DNA of 64,000 nt from Kuschelorhynchus macadamiae (GCA_030620095.1 JAUTXW010003605.1:310001-374000), one strand, 5' to 3'; shown: positions 28,011-40,290, counted from the first letter of the stretch. Notes: a model not told the origin generated them from the letters alone. Numbers and translations are program-made.

Positions 28011-28837
28011 CACACCGTACTAGCGTGGCTCACTCCGATTATCTTAGGGTATAAAAGGAAGAATACTAGTAGGCGATAGATCCTCAAAAGACCCAATTGT
28101 TTCTATCGCGAGATCCCCTGGGGCGTTTGAAGATGGACCAGCAGCTGAAGCCGAAATAATGAGGTGTTGCTACGCAAATGTGAGCTGGCCCTCATAAAAG
28201 AACCCATGGAAGAACATTGTAGATTCTAGGGATCATGGGGTCCTTATGTCTGGAATACCGTGGAACTTGTCTCGCTACTTCCAGTCCGAATGAACACCTA
28301 CGAGGGTTTCCCACTAAACTTTTAGGAGCTGATAATCTAGGAAACTCCTGGGTAACAATACAGGAGCGACCAATAATGTTTTGGGAACAAAAGAGGATTA
28401 TAAGAAAATTCACTGAAAAAATTTTTTCATAAAAAGTGTGAGAGATTCTTTAAACTTCTTGAGTGAATGCAGCTATGAAATTTCAATTTTTTCCAAAAAT
28501 GTTAATGTAACACACGATATCAATATAAACTATTAATATTAACATAAGATTATGTTACATTTTTAGCAAAACATCAGTTTCTAAATCTGGTTACCCGACC
28601 TCGTTGACACGTTAGAGTATTTAAACATATGATTGCAGCGCTCCAATGCAGTAGCAATATACTGATTATATAGGCCGTTTATGCTTCTCGAGTTAGGTCG
28701 CGCAAGACTGTCATGTAGAATTTCGATTTCGAGAGTCCATTTGCGATCACTCTGGTCGATAATTATTGGTTTCCTGATAGTTTTCTGGTCCAGTTAAGTG
28801 TGGTAAGCTGTGAATGTATAATAAGGGTGTGACAATG
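28011..28837. other. non-coding, one TATA-like site
   Basis: GGTATAAAAGGAAG near 28047 is the only notable signal. Open frames on both strands between 28192 and 28432 are mutual shadows with no motif. Confidence 0.35.
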
Positions 28838-29123
28838 AATATTGTAGACTATTTTGTGCAAACAAATGTCACTGGAAGATAAACGAATAATCAAAGGGCT
28901 GGGTACGCCTTTGCCAGATATAAAATTAACACAAGCTTGTGAACAAAGGGTCGAAACAGGCCTTTTACTCTCGGAGACTTATAAAAAAAATAGCTGGGTA
29001 TGTGGGTGTGAAATTACAAATTTATTGTACTGTTTCCCGTGTTTGCTGTTTTATAAAATCGATTCTAGAATTGACTTTAACTGGGCAAGAAAAACGATTT
29101 ACGCCATCTTTCTGCTAAAATGA
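28838..29123 (+). pseudogene. hAT transposase N-terminal fragment (TTF-type zinc finger)
   Basis: SLEDKRIIKGLGTPLPD, LLSETYKKNSWVCGCE and LYCFPCLLFY match the start and the zinc-finger region (W.GC....L.CFPCLLF) of ZMYM1-like hAT transposases. An upstream frame (MNIVDYFVQTNV) joins only through a frameshift. The catalytic part is absent. It is related to the fuller hAT at 31675 but clearly a separate lineage. Confidence 0.6.
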
Positions 29124-29478
29124 GGAAACATGAATCATCTCACTACCACATTAATTATTGCACACAGAGAAAATATTGTTATACATAATAATAAAGTCCA
29201 GAGAAATCGTAACACATTTTAAAAAGGATAATTAGTTATGTAACATTTCGTATTGCTTTAATTTAGTTCTTTAAGGTCATGCTGTAAACCAAGCAATCTT
29301 TAAGGAGTTAATTAATTGCACTTCAACTCATTTTTTTTTTAAACTGATATTATATTTGTTGTGTTAATTTTTGTTTCACTACCTGCCTAGACAGTGAAGT
29401 GACTTTTATTGAGATTATAAAAAATATTCCTTTTTCTGCCCTTTGCCCTTATTTTAAAGGTAGCGTAGGTGAGATTTT

Positions 29479-29776
29479 ATTCATAATGTATCAATTAGTA
29501 TCTATAGTTTTTGCATATACATACCTCAGATATTTTGTGCGAAACAAAATGCGACTCTTTTGAAATTTAAACCACATTATAAGCAGACTATATTCTTTTT
29601 TGTGTACGGTTCTTAATAAAATTGTCAAGTATGTGAGCTTTTATTCATAATGTATCAATTAATAATCTATATTTTTAATTTTTTAACCCGTCAAGGTAAA
29701 AATTTGAAATTTAAACCACATTATAAGCAGACTATATTCTTTTTTTGTGTACGGTTCTTAATAAAATTGTCAAGAT
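29479..29776 (+). repeat. tandem duplication, about 160-bp unit
   Basis: TTATTCATAATGTATCAATT occurs at 29479 and 29641, and AAATTTAAACCACATTATAA followed by GCAGACTATATTC and GTGTACGGTTCTTAATAAAA in both units. Confidence 0.9.
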
Positions 29777-30560
29777 AGCTACTGAGTGTCCTTAAAGTAA
29801 ATTTAAAAAATTCATCCACAATATATGGGGGAACTTATACTTCGACGCGCGGATGTTGCGCTACGAAACACATCGCTTTGTGTCTTGTTGCACTCGACAT
29901 GTTTGCCGGTTTATTCGACTCGTCGGGACCTTTAATATTTGCAATGAATATTTTTTGCCTGCGTAGTTTCTCTAGCTCACAAGTTGTACGTGAGACTTAT
30001 ATAGAAATATTTAGAGAATAGAAATTTCTTAAAATCTTACGAAACTTAAAACATTTTTCCTTACTTCCTTAATTTAAGTGTTTTTTGTGAAAGTGAGGGT
30101 TAATAAGTACTGTATGTTTATATTTTTACTGTACTTAATAAAAATCAAATTTTTCCTTATATGTAACATCCTGTAACTAGAAAAATACTATGTTTAACCC
30201 ACATACTCTTATAAGATAATTATCTTATACATCACGTGATGTATATAATATTTCAGTTTTTAAGAATGTTTATTCCGAGGTTTATTTTGGAATGCATTCT
30301 CTAATTAACAAGGTTCTGGCAAATATATGATTGGCTGCCTTTTTGAACTGGATAATTTTATTGCCCCATATTTTGATGATGAATTAAGGTTGAGAGACCT
30401 TTTAAAAGATGTGCCCCCCTTTCCCGTAATTTAAAGGAATATTTAGTAATTATCGAAATGTGTCAATTTTCAAATTTGTATCTAGATTGGTTTCAAAAAT
30501 AAAGAGATAGATTGTCACGCAATTTTCGGTACATTTTATTTCGTTTTTGAATTCCGATGC
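29777..30560. other. non-coding, locally GC-richer
   Basis: The patch 29830-29990 is unusually GC-rich for the window (CGACGCGCGGATGTTGCGC, GACTCGTCGGGAC) but has no open frame or RNA fold that I can assign. A promoter or 5' UTR of an unseen gene is possible. Confidence 0.3.
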
Positions 30561-31666
30561 GTCCCTAGGATCAAATATTTTTACTTCCCTCATAAAAAGG
30601 AAGTATTTTTTGTAATCGTGGAAAAATCACCCATCGAGATTTTTTCAGATTTTTACGTTTCAATGTTCCTAGCTACCGTAAAACATTTTTTCTCGATTCC
30701 GTCGGTCTGTCCGTCTGTGTGTCTATCTGTCTGTCTATTCGCGGCATAGCTGAAAAGCTACTTACCAGATTGACTTTGGTCAAAAATTAAGTATCAATTA
30801 TGGATGACCTGGTAATGTTTTGGAAAAAATCCAGTATTGTGGAATAATAAAATGTTATAAAAATTACAAATAAAAAACGGTTTATCCAATTAAGCTCAAA
30901 TTTTGAAAAAAAAGTTCAATATTACGAATATTAGGAATCATTTGGTACGAATGCAAGATGGTGACAAAGAATGACGGCTTAATAAAATATTTAAACATTC
31001 AGCCTGAAAAAACTAGACTTACTTTAAATTTTGTGCAAGAATTAATTGTAGTAGAGAGACGAACTGGCAAAATTATGATACGAGTTCAAGATGGTGAAAC
31101 AAAATGTCGGCCAGATAAAATTTTTGTATCATGAAAAAATCACCCTCGCAGATTTTACATATCTTCGTTTCAGCGTCCTAAATTCCAAAAATATTTTTTG
31201 CCAATTCCGTAGGTCTCTCTGTCTGTCAGTTCGCGGCGTAGCTAAAATTTACTTACTGATTGACTTCAAAATTTAATCAAAAATTAAGGGTCATATGGCA
31301 ATATTTTTAATATGGCGGAAATAAATCCAGTGTTACATAAAAAGAAGAAAAATGGTAAAATTTTGTTACAAATCCAAGATATCAAAACAAAATGGCGGCG
31401 ATAAAATATTCAAAAAATCAGCCTGACAAACTATTTATTAAGCTAATTTCAAATTTTGAGCACAAGCATTAAGTGTGACATAGACATAAAATGGTAAATT
31501 CAAGATGGCGATACTAAAAGGCGGCCACATAAAATGCTTAAAAATAACTTTAAATTTCGCTGAAAAATTAAATGTGATAAATTTGTACGAATTTAACATG
31601 ACAAAACAAAATCGCAATCTTAACAAAATCAATGTAAAAACTACTTATTCAATTTACTTTAAAGTA
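30561..31666 (+). repeat. dispersed repeat R with internal units, copy 1 (left part)
   Basis: It begins TTTTTACTTCCCTCATAAA, has a TCTGTCTGTC run followed by TTCGCGGCATAGCT, then repeats a unit built on AAGATGGTGAAACAAAATG and AATAAAATATTTAAA. The same order is seen at 40560 and, inverted, at 49030-50370. A hAT element splits this copy; the remainder continues at 34316-34530. The family carries no coding capacity that I can see. Confidence 0.7.
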
Positions 31667-31674
31667 TGCCCAAA

Positions 31675-34307
31675 CAGGGGCGTGCAGTCCATGTAAGCAA
31701 GGGAAGCAGTGCTTCCCCAAAAAAAATTACAAAACATCTTCTAAAATGTAATTTTATGAAATAGGAAACCATTAATTTGGTTTATATTAAAAATGCTAAA
31801 ATATTATCTTAATTATCAAGCCCATAATAAATGCGGCCTCGACTCCGACCCAGCCACAATAGAATATGGAATAGAACCTATGCGGGCCGATAGCTTCTCT
31901 GCAGCCAAGTCCTGTTTGCTTGATTTCCTGTGAATCGAGCCAGAGGTTATTGAACTTTCCACCTGCTGTTTGCAATTTTTGCATTTCAGTCGCGTGCTTT
32001 AAGTGGTGGCGGAAGCTATCGTTGGAGTAGGTTCTTTGTTTGAACGGCTATCCGTGTGTTGTGTGTTGTGTGTCGCGTCGTGCATGGTGCGATATGGAAG
32101 ACAATAATACGGACATGGATATGCAAATACCTTCGGCTGTCGATAATAACGTTGAAAATGTTGTAGAATTTAGTAAGAAGAGTGTGGTTAAAGGTGTGAT
32201 GTGTGTCTTAATAATAAAGGGATTTTCAGCATTAGACTTCGCTGATAAGCTTCAAATAATTTCCAAAGGAAGGGCAAAACCGCCTATGAAAAATTTAACC
32301 ACAAAAATGAAAAACTGTATTGGATATTTTTATCCGGAAAAACAATACGAACAATTTAAATGGCTAACAGTGTGTGAAAATATAAGTAAATTATTTTTTT
32401 TGTCCATGTTTACTTTTTGAAAATGAAAAAGGTCTCTGGAATAAAACTGGTTTTTCCGATTTAAACAATTTCCATAAAGCTGTAAAAAGACACATTATAT
32501 ATATACGTCATAAAAGAAAAAGTCTTCTGAAAAACCAGAATTCAACACGCTCTTAATAAACAGTTGGAAATTAGTCACCGCCAACACAATGAACTAGTCG
32601 ATAAAAATAGGCAAATATTAAGAAGACTTATCGATGTTGTTTGTTTTCTCGGACAGCACGAATTGGGATTTAGAGGTCATGACGAAACAAGGGTTTCTTC
32701 AAATAGAGGAAATTTTCAAGATTTACTTAGATTAATGGCTAAATATGATGATTGCTTAAAAAATCGTTTAGAGCAGTCTAGTGTTTTTCGCGGAACGTCG
32801 AATCGAATCCAGAATGATTTAATTTCCGCTGTTGCAACCATTATTCTAAAAAAAATTAAGCAGGAGATTGGCGAGGCGCGGTTCATTGCTATTGTTCTGG
32901 AAGAAACAACTGATATCACTAATTTTAGCCAATTACCTATAGTAATACGCTACGTTAAAACAGACGGAAGTATTCAGGAGCGATTTTTAGGTTTTAAGAA
33001 TGTGTCCGAAAATCGTACAGCAGATGCATTATATGCCGTAGTTTATAACGTTACTAAAGAAATTAATGGAGAGAAAAAATTAGTTGCTCAAAGCTATGAT
33101 GGAGCTGCAGTGATGGCAGGACAATTAGGGGGTCTGCAAGCCAAAGTTCGAGAAACTTTCCCAAGTGCTGTGTTTGTTCATTATTTTGCTCATAAATTAA
33201 ATTTAGTTTTATCCCAGTCCATCAATCACATTAAAGAGTGTAAAGTATTTTTCGTTACTTTAAGTGGCATGGCTGCTTTTTTTTCCAAGTCAACAAAACG
33301 TACACAAGCTTTGGACTGCATTGTCCACAAACGATTGCCCAAAGTAGTTCCTACTAGGTGGAACTATAATGAAAGACTTGTATTAACAGTATGTGAAAAT
33401 CGTGAATCACTGATTGAACTATTTGAGAATATAATAGAAAATAATGAAACGTGGGACTCAAAAGCAATAAATAGGTCGAGGGGGTTTTTAGACTGTTTGA
33501 AACGAGATTTTAATTTTAATTATTTGTTGAACATATTTTCAGAGATATTTCCATTTTCGGGAAATGTTTTTAATATATTACAAACTAGATCAAATGATAT
33601 TGGTTTTTGCCTAAAAAAGTGGATAATTTTAAGTCCATGTTAAGCCAAAAAAGAGATGACTGACCTATTTTGGGAGAAAAAGATGACGCTAAATGTAGAA
33701 CCACAAGCCAAGCGTCTTCGAACAGACAAGGTGGGAGATGTTCAAACATCATACAGACGCCTCTTTTATGAAATAATCGATCAAATTCAGCAACAAATAA
33801 ACTGTAGATTGAACGGTTTAAATGATTTTAAATTCCTCGAGCTCTGCAATTTTGATGCATTTAAAGGAAAAACTTTTCCAGAAGATGCGTTTAAATCTCT
33901 TCTTCTTCATTATGGCCAGTTCTTCGAACGAGTGTTACTGCGATCTGAATTAAAAACGATTTACAAAACTAAGGAACTAATGCAATTTTTAAAAAATAAG
34001 GAGCTGGAGGATGCCTACACCGAAGTGTCGAAATTGTGTGAATTAGTATTGACAATACCTGCCACAAGTTCATCAGTAAAACGAAATTTTTCAACACTTA
34101 AACGTATAAAAAATTTCGAGAGAAATTCAACAGGGCAGGAGAGACTTTGGCATACATCGCTGTTGTCCATTGAAAATAAACTTCTCCAAAATATGTCGGA
34201 GCATCGACGTTTTTGATGATGAAATGATCAAAGAATCGAATTATATTACAAATGGGTAAGTTTCTAAAAATTGCTTCCCTTTCTTAAAATTTTACCGCAC
34301 GTTCCTG
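31675..34307 (+). mobile_element. hAT transposon, ZMYM1-like, with exact 8-bp target duplication
   Basis: TGCCCAAA at 31667-31674 is repeated exactly at 34308-34315. The ends are imperfect inverted repeats (CAGGGGCGTGCAGTCC at left; inverse of the right end CAGGAACGTGCGGTAA), and both sides share a subterminal GGGAAGCA motif. It holds the damaged transposase at 32094-34216. It inserted into dispersed repeat R. Confidence 0.92.
32094..34216 (+). pseudogene. hAT transposase (ZMYM1-like), broken
   Basis: Three frames cover one protein. The start (MEDNNTDMDM) runs to the TTF zinc-finger region (FKWLTVCENISKLF), then shifts to NKTGFSDLNNFHKAVKRH, then the main block from LEISHRQHNELV: a DUF4371/RNase H-like region with FLGQHELGFRGHDE, a region like IVLEETTDITNFSQLPIVIR, SYDGAAVMAG, VHYFAHKLNLVL and PTRWNYNERL. 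After a stop at 33641 the hAT C-terminal dimerisation domain follows (VLTIPATSSSVKRNFSTLKR, 33656-34216). Zinc-finger cysteines are partly lost. Frame breaks near 32400, 32550 and 33645 make it inactive. Confidence 0.88.
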
Positions 34308-34315
34308 TGCCCAAA

Positions 34316-34530
34316 AATCAAGTGTGGCATAGATAGAAACTGGTAAAATATTGGTACGAATCCAATATGGTAGAACAAATTGGCGTCCAATAAAAATATT
34401 TGAAACGACAGTATATATGTGTTACTAAATGACAGATGTGATGAACTAAATTGGGTCACACTTCACTTTTTCTAATAAAAGGAGAAATTTATAACGAGAG
34501 AAGTTTCGGGTAAAGGAAATTTACCAAGTT
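34316..34530 (+). repeat. dispersed repeat R, copy 1 (right part)
   Basis: It continues repeat R after the hAT insertion (TGGTAAAATATTGGTACGAA, then GTGTTACTAAATGACAGATG) and ends with AAGTTTCGGGTAAAGGAAAT. The inverse of that end also closes the copy at 49030. Confidence 0.7.
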
Positions 34531-34757
34531 TTTAGCATGCAGTGTCAACATTATTTTCTACACACATTTAAAATGTAACAAACTATAACGTCTTGGTACA
34601 GCAAGGTACTTACTTCATCACATCGTCAAGAGACATTCCAGTGCGGAAACTATCGCAATGTTATTTAATTTGTCAAAATATTTAATCTAAAATTTCTTCC
34701 GACTTTTGATTTGCTAATAAACACGTACGGGTGACTAGTATTTTTTTTATTTGTATC

Positions 34758-34764
34758 TATATAA
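34758..34764 (+). promoter_or_regulatory. TATA box of secreted-protein gene A
   Basis: TATATAA lies about 33 bases before an ACAGTTT initiator-like site and 61 bases before the start codon. The paralogue at 45936 has TATAAATA in the equivalent place. Confidence 0.5.
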
Positions 34765-34818
34765 CAAGTACAGTTTCGACATAAAGAAATACAGTTTCAA
34801 AATCTACGAAACGGAAAA

Positions 34819-37800
34819 ATGGCTTTTAGTTTGGTAATCGCTGTAATCGGTGCTGTTACTATGGCGAGTTATGTACGTAAGATTTATTCATTTAGTTTTA
34901 AATATTACTTCGTCTATTAATTTAATTATTTTAAACGTTACAGTTTAAACCAGTCATTATAGACATCATATATTATAAATTTGACTCTAATTTCGAAGTT
35001 TTCTATTAACTATAATTCTAAAATTTTCAAAAATGTGGAAAATAATATTTTATTTACAAACACGAATGTAATGTCGATAATTCTGACTTTTTAAAAGTTT
35101 GAAAGAAACATATTTCTGACTTTTTTAAAAATAACAAAGTTGCCCTATATCCGAAAAAACGCTCATTTTGTTTTTGGTACTTCTACTTGTTAAAACAAAA
35201 TGACTTATGTTTTGAAATAAAACTTTCAGTAAAAAATTGGTCTAAATATGGCTGGACACCTTGTATGTTACTCACATTATACTGACTTATGAATGAACCA
35301 GTGCTTCTTAACTTTTTCATTAATTTATGAACCTAACCTGAACATGTGGGTAGCTTTTAGAAATTTGTTAATAAGGAAACAATACAAATTTTCTCAATTT
35401 CTATTGCATTCTACAAAATAAATCCTTTGCTCTAGTTAACATATTTGCATGTTTGTTATATATTTTTAACTACAAACGTCATATATTCAGGTGAACTAAG
35501 AGAAGAAAAATACCATAGTATTTAACGGAAACATAGATATTTTGGTGCAATGACTAAGGATGGAATCCTAAATAACTTTTTCAGATAACCTTTCGAACTT
35601 TCTGGGCATCCTACAAGCTACAATTGTTAATAAAACCCAACAGTGTACAGGGTGTCCCATTTTCGTAGGTTTTACGGGGTTTCCAGCTTATGAGTAGAGA
35701 TAGAGAGATGCGGTTTTCGCGACACGTGCTACTTTTCGATGAAACTAAAGAGGCCGCAAACAGATTTGCCCTAACCATTTTGTTTCCGTGCTACAGGGTG
35801 ATTTTGAAAATTTGTCATTTTCGGACACCCCCTGTAACTCAGCTATCGTAAAATATATTTAAAATGTTTCAACTGGTATTTATAGATTTTTTCACGTAGA
35901 ATTCAGTGGCATACTCAGATTTTTTCTGAGAGTCATAGTTTTTGACATATAAGCATAACATACTATTTTTTAAATGGGACACCCTATATATTATTTTTTC
36001 ATCTTATTCTTCGTGTCGAGAGCTTTTCAAGAACATACCATAAGTCATATTTATTTTCATAAATAACATGAAAAAATGCATTTTTCTTTAAACGGATTTA
36101 TGGCATAGCAGATCAATCGAAATAAGAGAAGGTGGCTGTGGTAGCCATGGCAACGCCAACAAAAATATGATCAGGCAGCCATTACTGCTGTCATTTTTGG
36201 CATTATTGCGTTTAAATTTTTCTTGACGTCTATTATAATTATTGTTTTAATATGGCTCAGAATCAAAAATTTGAATATTTTGAGAAATATGATATGAACG
36301 CGTGTTTTATATTGTCTAATGAAGATGCAGATCAGGCGGCAGAGCTTTATCTGAACAGGTTAGTTCTTTTTTATCTTCCTGCATTTTGACTTTATTGGTT
36401 CGCTTTATTTTATCTTAGATATCCCGAGAGAAGACAACCAGAAAAAAAAAATTTTCAAAAAATTAAAAATAATCTTTGCCAATATGGATCTTTTAACAAG
36501 CCTCGATCGCGAACTTACAATAAAGACAACGAAGAATCTGAGGACAACGTTTTAGCCCTCGTTCAGACAGCTCCTGAAACATCTTGCAGGAAAATAGACG
36601 AAGAGGCGGGTGTACCGAAAACCAAAGTGCAGAAAATTTTTAAAAAGCACAAATTCAAACCCTATAAATACAAACTTGTGCATCATCTGCATCCTGGTGA
36701 TGCAGAGCGCAGATTGGAGTTCTGCAATTGGTTTATAAATATGAAGGCAGAAGATATCGATTTTGAAAAAAAAGATTATTTGGTCAGACGAAACATTTTA
36801 CTAGTTCAGGGATTTTAAATAGACACAACACGCGATTTTGGAGTCAAGAAAACAACCATGTTATTTTTCCTAGGGAGCGTCAGGGCAGATTTGGATTCAA
36901 TGTCTCCTGTTTTATTTTCAACCGAAAAATAGTTTACCAAATATATGAAGGAAATCTGAATTCGATTGGTTACGTGCGAATCCTAGAAGACGCATTAGGA
37001 ATTTTGGATGATGTTCCCTTGGCTCAACTAAATAGGATTTATTTCCAGCAAGACGGAACTCCAGCCACAATGCCAGAATAAGGCTTAACGACCATTTTCC
37101 TGAAAGATGGATAGGAACACAAGGACCTGTTCGATGGCCACCACGATCCCCTGACCTCTCAGTTTTAGATTTTTTTTTGTGGATGTTATTTAGAAAACAA
37201 GGTTTATGTAAGGCGATACGAAAACTTAGAACAACTAAGAATGGCCACCGAAAACGCTTTTGCAGAGTTACAAAGACAGTCATTTACAATAGAAAATGCA
37301 TTAAAAAGAATTTTTATAGTTTGTCACACTTGTAGGCCACATAATGGTCTACAATTTGAACAATATTTGTAGTTTTAATGAAATTATAATTATTACCTTT
37401 TACCTACTTTAATTTTTTCTGATGCTGTTACTTTGTTATTTCGTTAATAAATATTTGTTAACTTTTTCCATGGCTCCACAGCCACCTTCTCTTATTTCGA
37501 TTGATTTATGCCATAAATCCGTTTAAGAAAAATGCATTTTTTCATGTTATTTATGAAAATAAATATGACTTATGGTATGTTTTTGAAAATCGACACGAAG
37601 AATAAGTGAAAAAATAATATATAGGGTGTCCCATTTAAAAAATAGTAGGTTATGCCAATATGTCAAAAAATGACTCTCAGCAAAAATCTGAGTACGCCAC
37701 TAATTCTACGTGAAAAAATCTATAAATACCAGTTGAAACATTTTAAATATATTTTACGATTGAGTTACAGGGGGTGTCCAAAAATGACAAATTTTCAAAA

Positions 37801-38730
37801 TAACCCTGTAGCACGGAAACTAAAATGGTTAGGGCAAATCTGTTTGCGGCCTCTTTAGTTTGATCGAAAAGTCACGGTGTCGCGAAAATATCTCTCTATC
37901 TCTACTCATAAGCTGGAAACCCCGTAAAACCTACGAAAATGGGACACCCTGTACATAATGTATATAGGATGATACAGAAAAGGGGAGCATGACTCTTTTT
38001 ATTGTTTTGTTGTTTGTTTTATTTTAAGTAGTTAATGGTTTAAATCTCAATTTACTGGTATTATTGTGTAAACTTTTTTCAGCTACAGCATTTTTCTGAT
38101 AAGTGTTTAAGATGCAATGTAAATGTAATAGTGTTATGTGTCACTCGAAATGAAATGACTGTAAGTTCGATTACAAAACATTCTAAAAACAAACAGTTCG
38201 ATTGATATTAACTTCGAATTATTTTTTGGATTGTGTCATTTCGATCTGTTAGTTCATTTTATTTTCATTTCATTCATATGTGTGTGTGTGTGTGTGTAAT
38301 ATTTTTGACTTTATTATAACAATTTAATTTTTCATTACAGGGTAACGCGGGTCTATGTCTCCCAGCCTCATCATTATATGGCTGCGCAGTTTCTCCACCG
38401 TTAACTTTACCGAAGTCTTTGCCCTGCGTGGAGCCTGCTCCTTCTCTGAACCAGAAACCAGATGTCGCTATTCCCTTACCCCTTCCAGCAAAAATTTCTT
38501 TAGGTAACTTCTGCACATGCCAGAAATATGTTATCAAACCTACTGTGTTGCCTTGTGCGCCTGCTCCTGCGCCTATTCCTGCCGCCTTACCTGCTGCCTT
38601 AAACGGCTTGAGCCCAGCTACCCTCCAACTTTTAGTCTCAAATCTTTCATCTTTGAGCCCATCTACGCTCCAACAACTCTTGGCAGGTCAAAGTATATGC
38701 GCAGCTACTCCAGCTCCTGTTTGTTTATAG
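34819..38730 (+). CDS. small secreted Pro/Ala/Cys-rich protein A (two exons)
   Basis: Exon 1 (34819-34872) encodes an 18-residue signal peptide, MAFSLVIAVIGAVTMASY, and ends at GTACGTAAG. Exon 2 (38341-38730) follows a TTCATTACAG acceptor in phase 0 and encodes 129 residues to TAG, with AATAAA at 38745. The mature protein has eight Cys, a central core QKPDVAIPLPLPA...LGNFCTCQK, a CAPAPAPIPAALPAAL low-complexity part and two copies of LSPxTLQxLL near the end. The core, signal-peptide/phase-0 intron layout and terminal APVC match the gene at 45936, so they are paralogues. Function unknown; a structural, gland or defence secretion are all possible. Its 3.5-kb intron holds a 2.3-kb mariner element. 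Confidence 0.82.
35648..37951 (+). mobile_element. mariner-like transposon with about 490-bp inverted arms
   Basis: TA|CAGGGTGTCCCATTTTCGTA at the left and TACGAAAATGGGACACCCTG|TA at the right are perfect inverses. The arms continue inward through GGTTTTACGGGGTTTCCAGC and TTAAATGGGACACCCTATAT to about 36140 and 37475 (AGAAGGTGGCTGTGG against its inverse). It carries a damaged transposase. It lies wholly in the intron of secreted-protein gene A, on the same strand. Confidence 0.92.
36252..37372 (+). pseudogene. mariner-like transposase (DD41D group), broken, with a 60-bp intron
   Basis: Exon 1 (36252-36358) encodes MAQNQKFEYFEKYDM to LYLN. A well-formed intron (GTTAGT...TATCTTAG, 36359-36418) is removed in phase to give NRYPERRQPEKKN. 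Then come RKIDEEAGVPKTKVQKIFKK (helix-turn-helix), WSDETF (first Asp) reached after a frameshift in the A-run at about 36765, YFQQDGTPA (second Asp) and, after another shift, WPPRSPDLSVLDFFLW (third Asp). The C-terminal part ends near 37372. It is a dead copy of the same transposase group as that at 7567. Confidence 0.85.
38277..38297. repeat. (TG)n microsatellite
   Basis: About ten TG units just upstream of the exon 2 acceptor of secreted-protein gene A. Confidence 0.9.
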
Positions 38731-38744
38731 TGTATACAGTATTG

Positions 38745-38750
38745 AATAAA
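38745..38750 (+). terminator. polyadenylation signal of secreted-protein gene A
   Basis: AATAAA, 15 bases after the stop codon. Confidence 0.65.
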
Positions 38751-38774
38751 ATTTTTTTTTACTTCACACATTGT

Positions 38775-39463
38775 TTTAATATACAGAGTGATTAAGGAAT
38801 AGTTGTACAAATTCACGTGCTACAACTGAAAAGGCTACTAAAAATTGTCAACTCCTCCTCTTTATACAGGGTGATTTATCGAACAGTATAAAAATATTTT
38901 ATAGGCTCTAGGATCTAAACGAATTGAGCGATTCCAATTAAATTCGGGTAGTGAGAGGCTTAATTTTGCTTAACTTTAATTTATGCGTACTAAAAATTGT
39001 TAAAGTTCCAAGGTCGTATTAAATTAGATTTTTTTTAACCCACCCCAAAAACAAACATCCAGTATACGGCTTTTTGCTAATTTGGGATATATAATTATTA
39101 AAGAACGTAATTAAATACATAAACTTGCAGTAACAAGAATTCTGTAACATTTCAAACACGGAGTAATAATTCACCCTCACAAGTGGTTTTTCTGGAAATT
39201 GCTACTGTAAACAGACAAAAACAACATACTCATTCGGACACTGAGATTTACTGCTACAATGATATTATTCCTACCTAGGTCGTTGTAACAAAAAGATTTT
39301 AGACAATAGAACGACAAAAAAAATTTCTGTACATATCAACGCGTGCGAGAAACGGGAATGTAAAATTCAGCGAACGAATTTTTTGGTGATTGGTGTAAAA
39401 TAAAAAAATTGTAGATAGTTATAATAATTTTTATTTAGCCAAAAGCATTGGTTTTCCAAAATG

Positions 39464-39466
<3 letters not shown>
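38775..39466. other. non-coding with truncated mariner-type ends
   Basis: ATACAGAGTGATTAAGGAAT at 38779 and TATACAGGGTGATTTATCG near 38866 look like element termini, but no inverse partner was found before 39466. Confidence 0.4.

Positions 39467-39467
<1 letters not shown>

Positions 39468-39515
<48 letters not shown>
39468..39515. repeat. (TA)n microsatellite
   Basis: About 48 bases of TA to the left of a mariner relic. Confidence 0.93.
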
Positions 39516-39519
<4 letters not shown>

Positions 39520-39734
39520 CATCATAACAGCCCTTGAAGTGTTATATAAGACTGTTTGCTCTAAATTATTTGTTCGAGGCTTTATCAAATATAAAGGGGA
39601 TTGATTTTTTTTTTTTAAGTTCAGAAGGGGTCCTAGGCCTTGTGAGTTTTATGCGCATGTAGTCTGTACTGTTAGAGAGAGGAGAGGAACAATCGCAAAT
39701 TTCTCGTGTTCCTTTATTTTCAAAAGAAACCATA

Positions 39735-40287
39735 AGCGAGAAAGAAGTGCATGTCTCCGTGGAGCAGCGGCTTATAATCAAATTTTTTGCCAATGAACAT
39801 TTTTCTGAAGGGCGTGAAAACGTTGAGAACGAGAGCCACGATCACCACCCAAGGACCAGTGTGACCGTGGCCAACAATGAGGCGGTCTTTAGAGGAAAAT
39901 CGGCGCATAACTCACTTCGAACAATTAATGGGCAATATCATTGTGACTTTCTGGATGACGCGAAATTTGCATTTCAAAGGAAAAGGAAAAAGCAATCGGC
40001 CAGACGTGTCATTCTTCTGCATGACAACGTCAGGCCTAACGCGATTAACGCTACGGTGGAAAATGATGATGCATTAGGAGGATGGGAACTGCTGGAACAC
40101 CCTATAGCCCAGAATTATCACTTGTGCCTACCATCTATTGGAGACCAGCGTTTCGACGACAATGAAGCAATGAAAGCGTTTGTGCTCCAATGGCTACAAG
40201 GACGTCCGAAGAGTTTTTACGATGACAGAATAAAAATTCTTCCAATCCGATGGAATTTTTGTTTCTCAAGGGCGGGAGAGGATGTAG

Positions 40288-40288
<1 letters not shown>
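39735..40288 (+). pseudogene. mariner transposase remnant (DD34D type)
   Basis: VEQRLIIKFFANE is the N-terminal helix-turn-helix of classic mariner transposases, VILLHDNVRPNAI the second-Asp motif (HDN.RPH in active copies), and NYHLC with KSFYDDRIKILPIRW the C-terminal end (DYHLF, then F..GI..LP.RW). The middle, including the first Asp, has been deleted and fused in frame. (TA)n tracts lie on both sides (39468 and 40291), where a TA-targeting element would insert. Confidence 0.75.

Positions 40289-40290
<2 letters not shown>

Noticed and set aside
28192..28432. Overlapping frames on both strands
   Set aside because: Mutual shadows without recognisable domains, splice sites or promoter.
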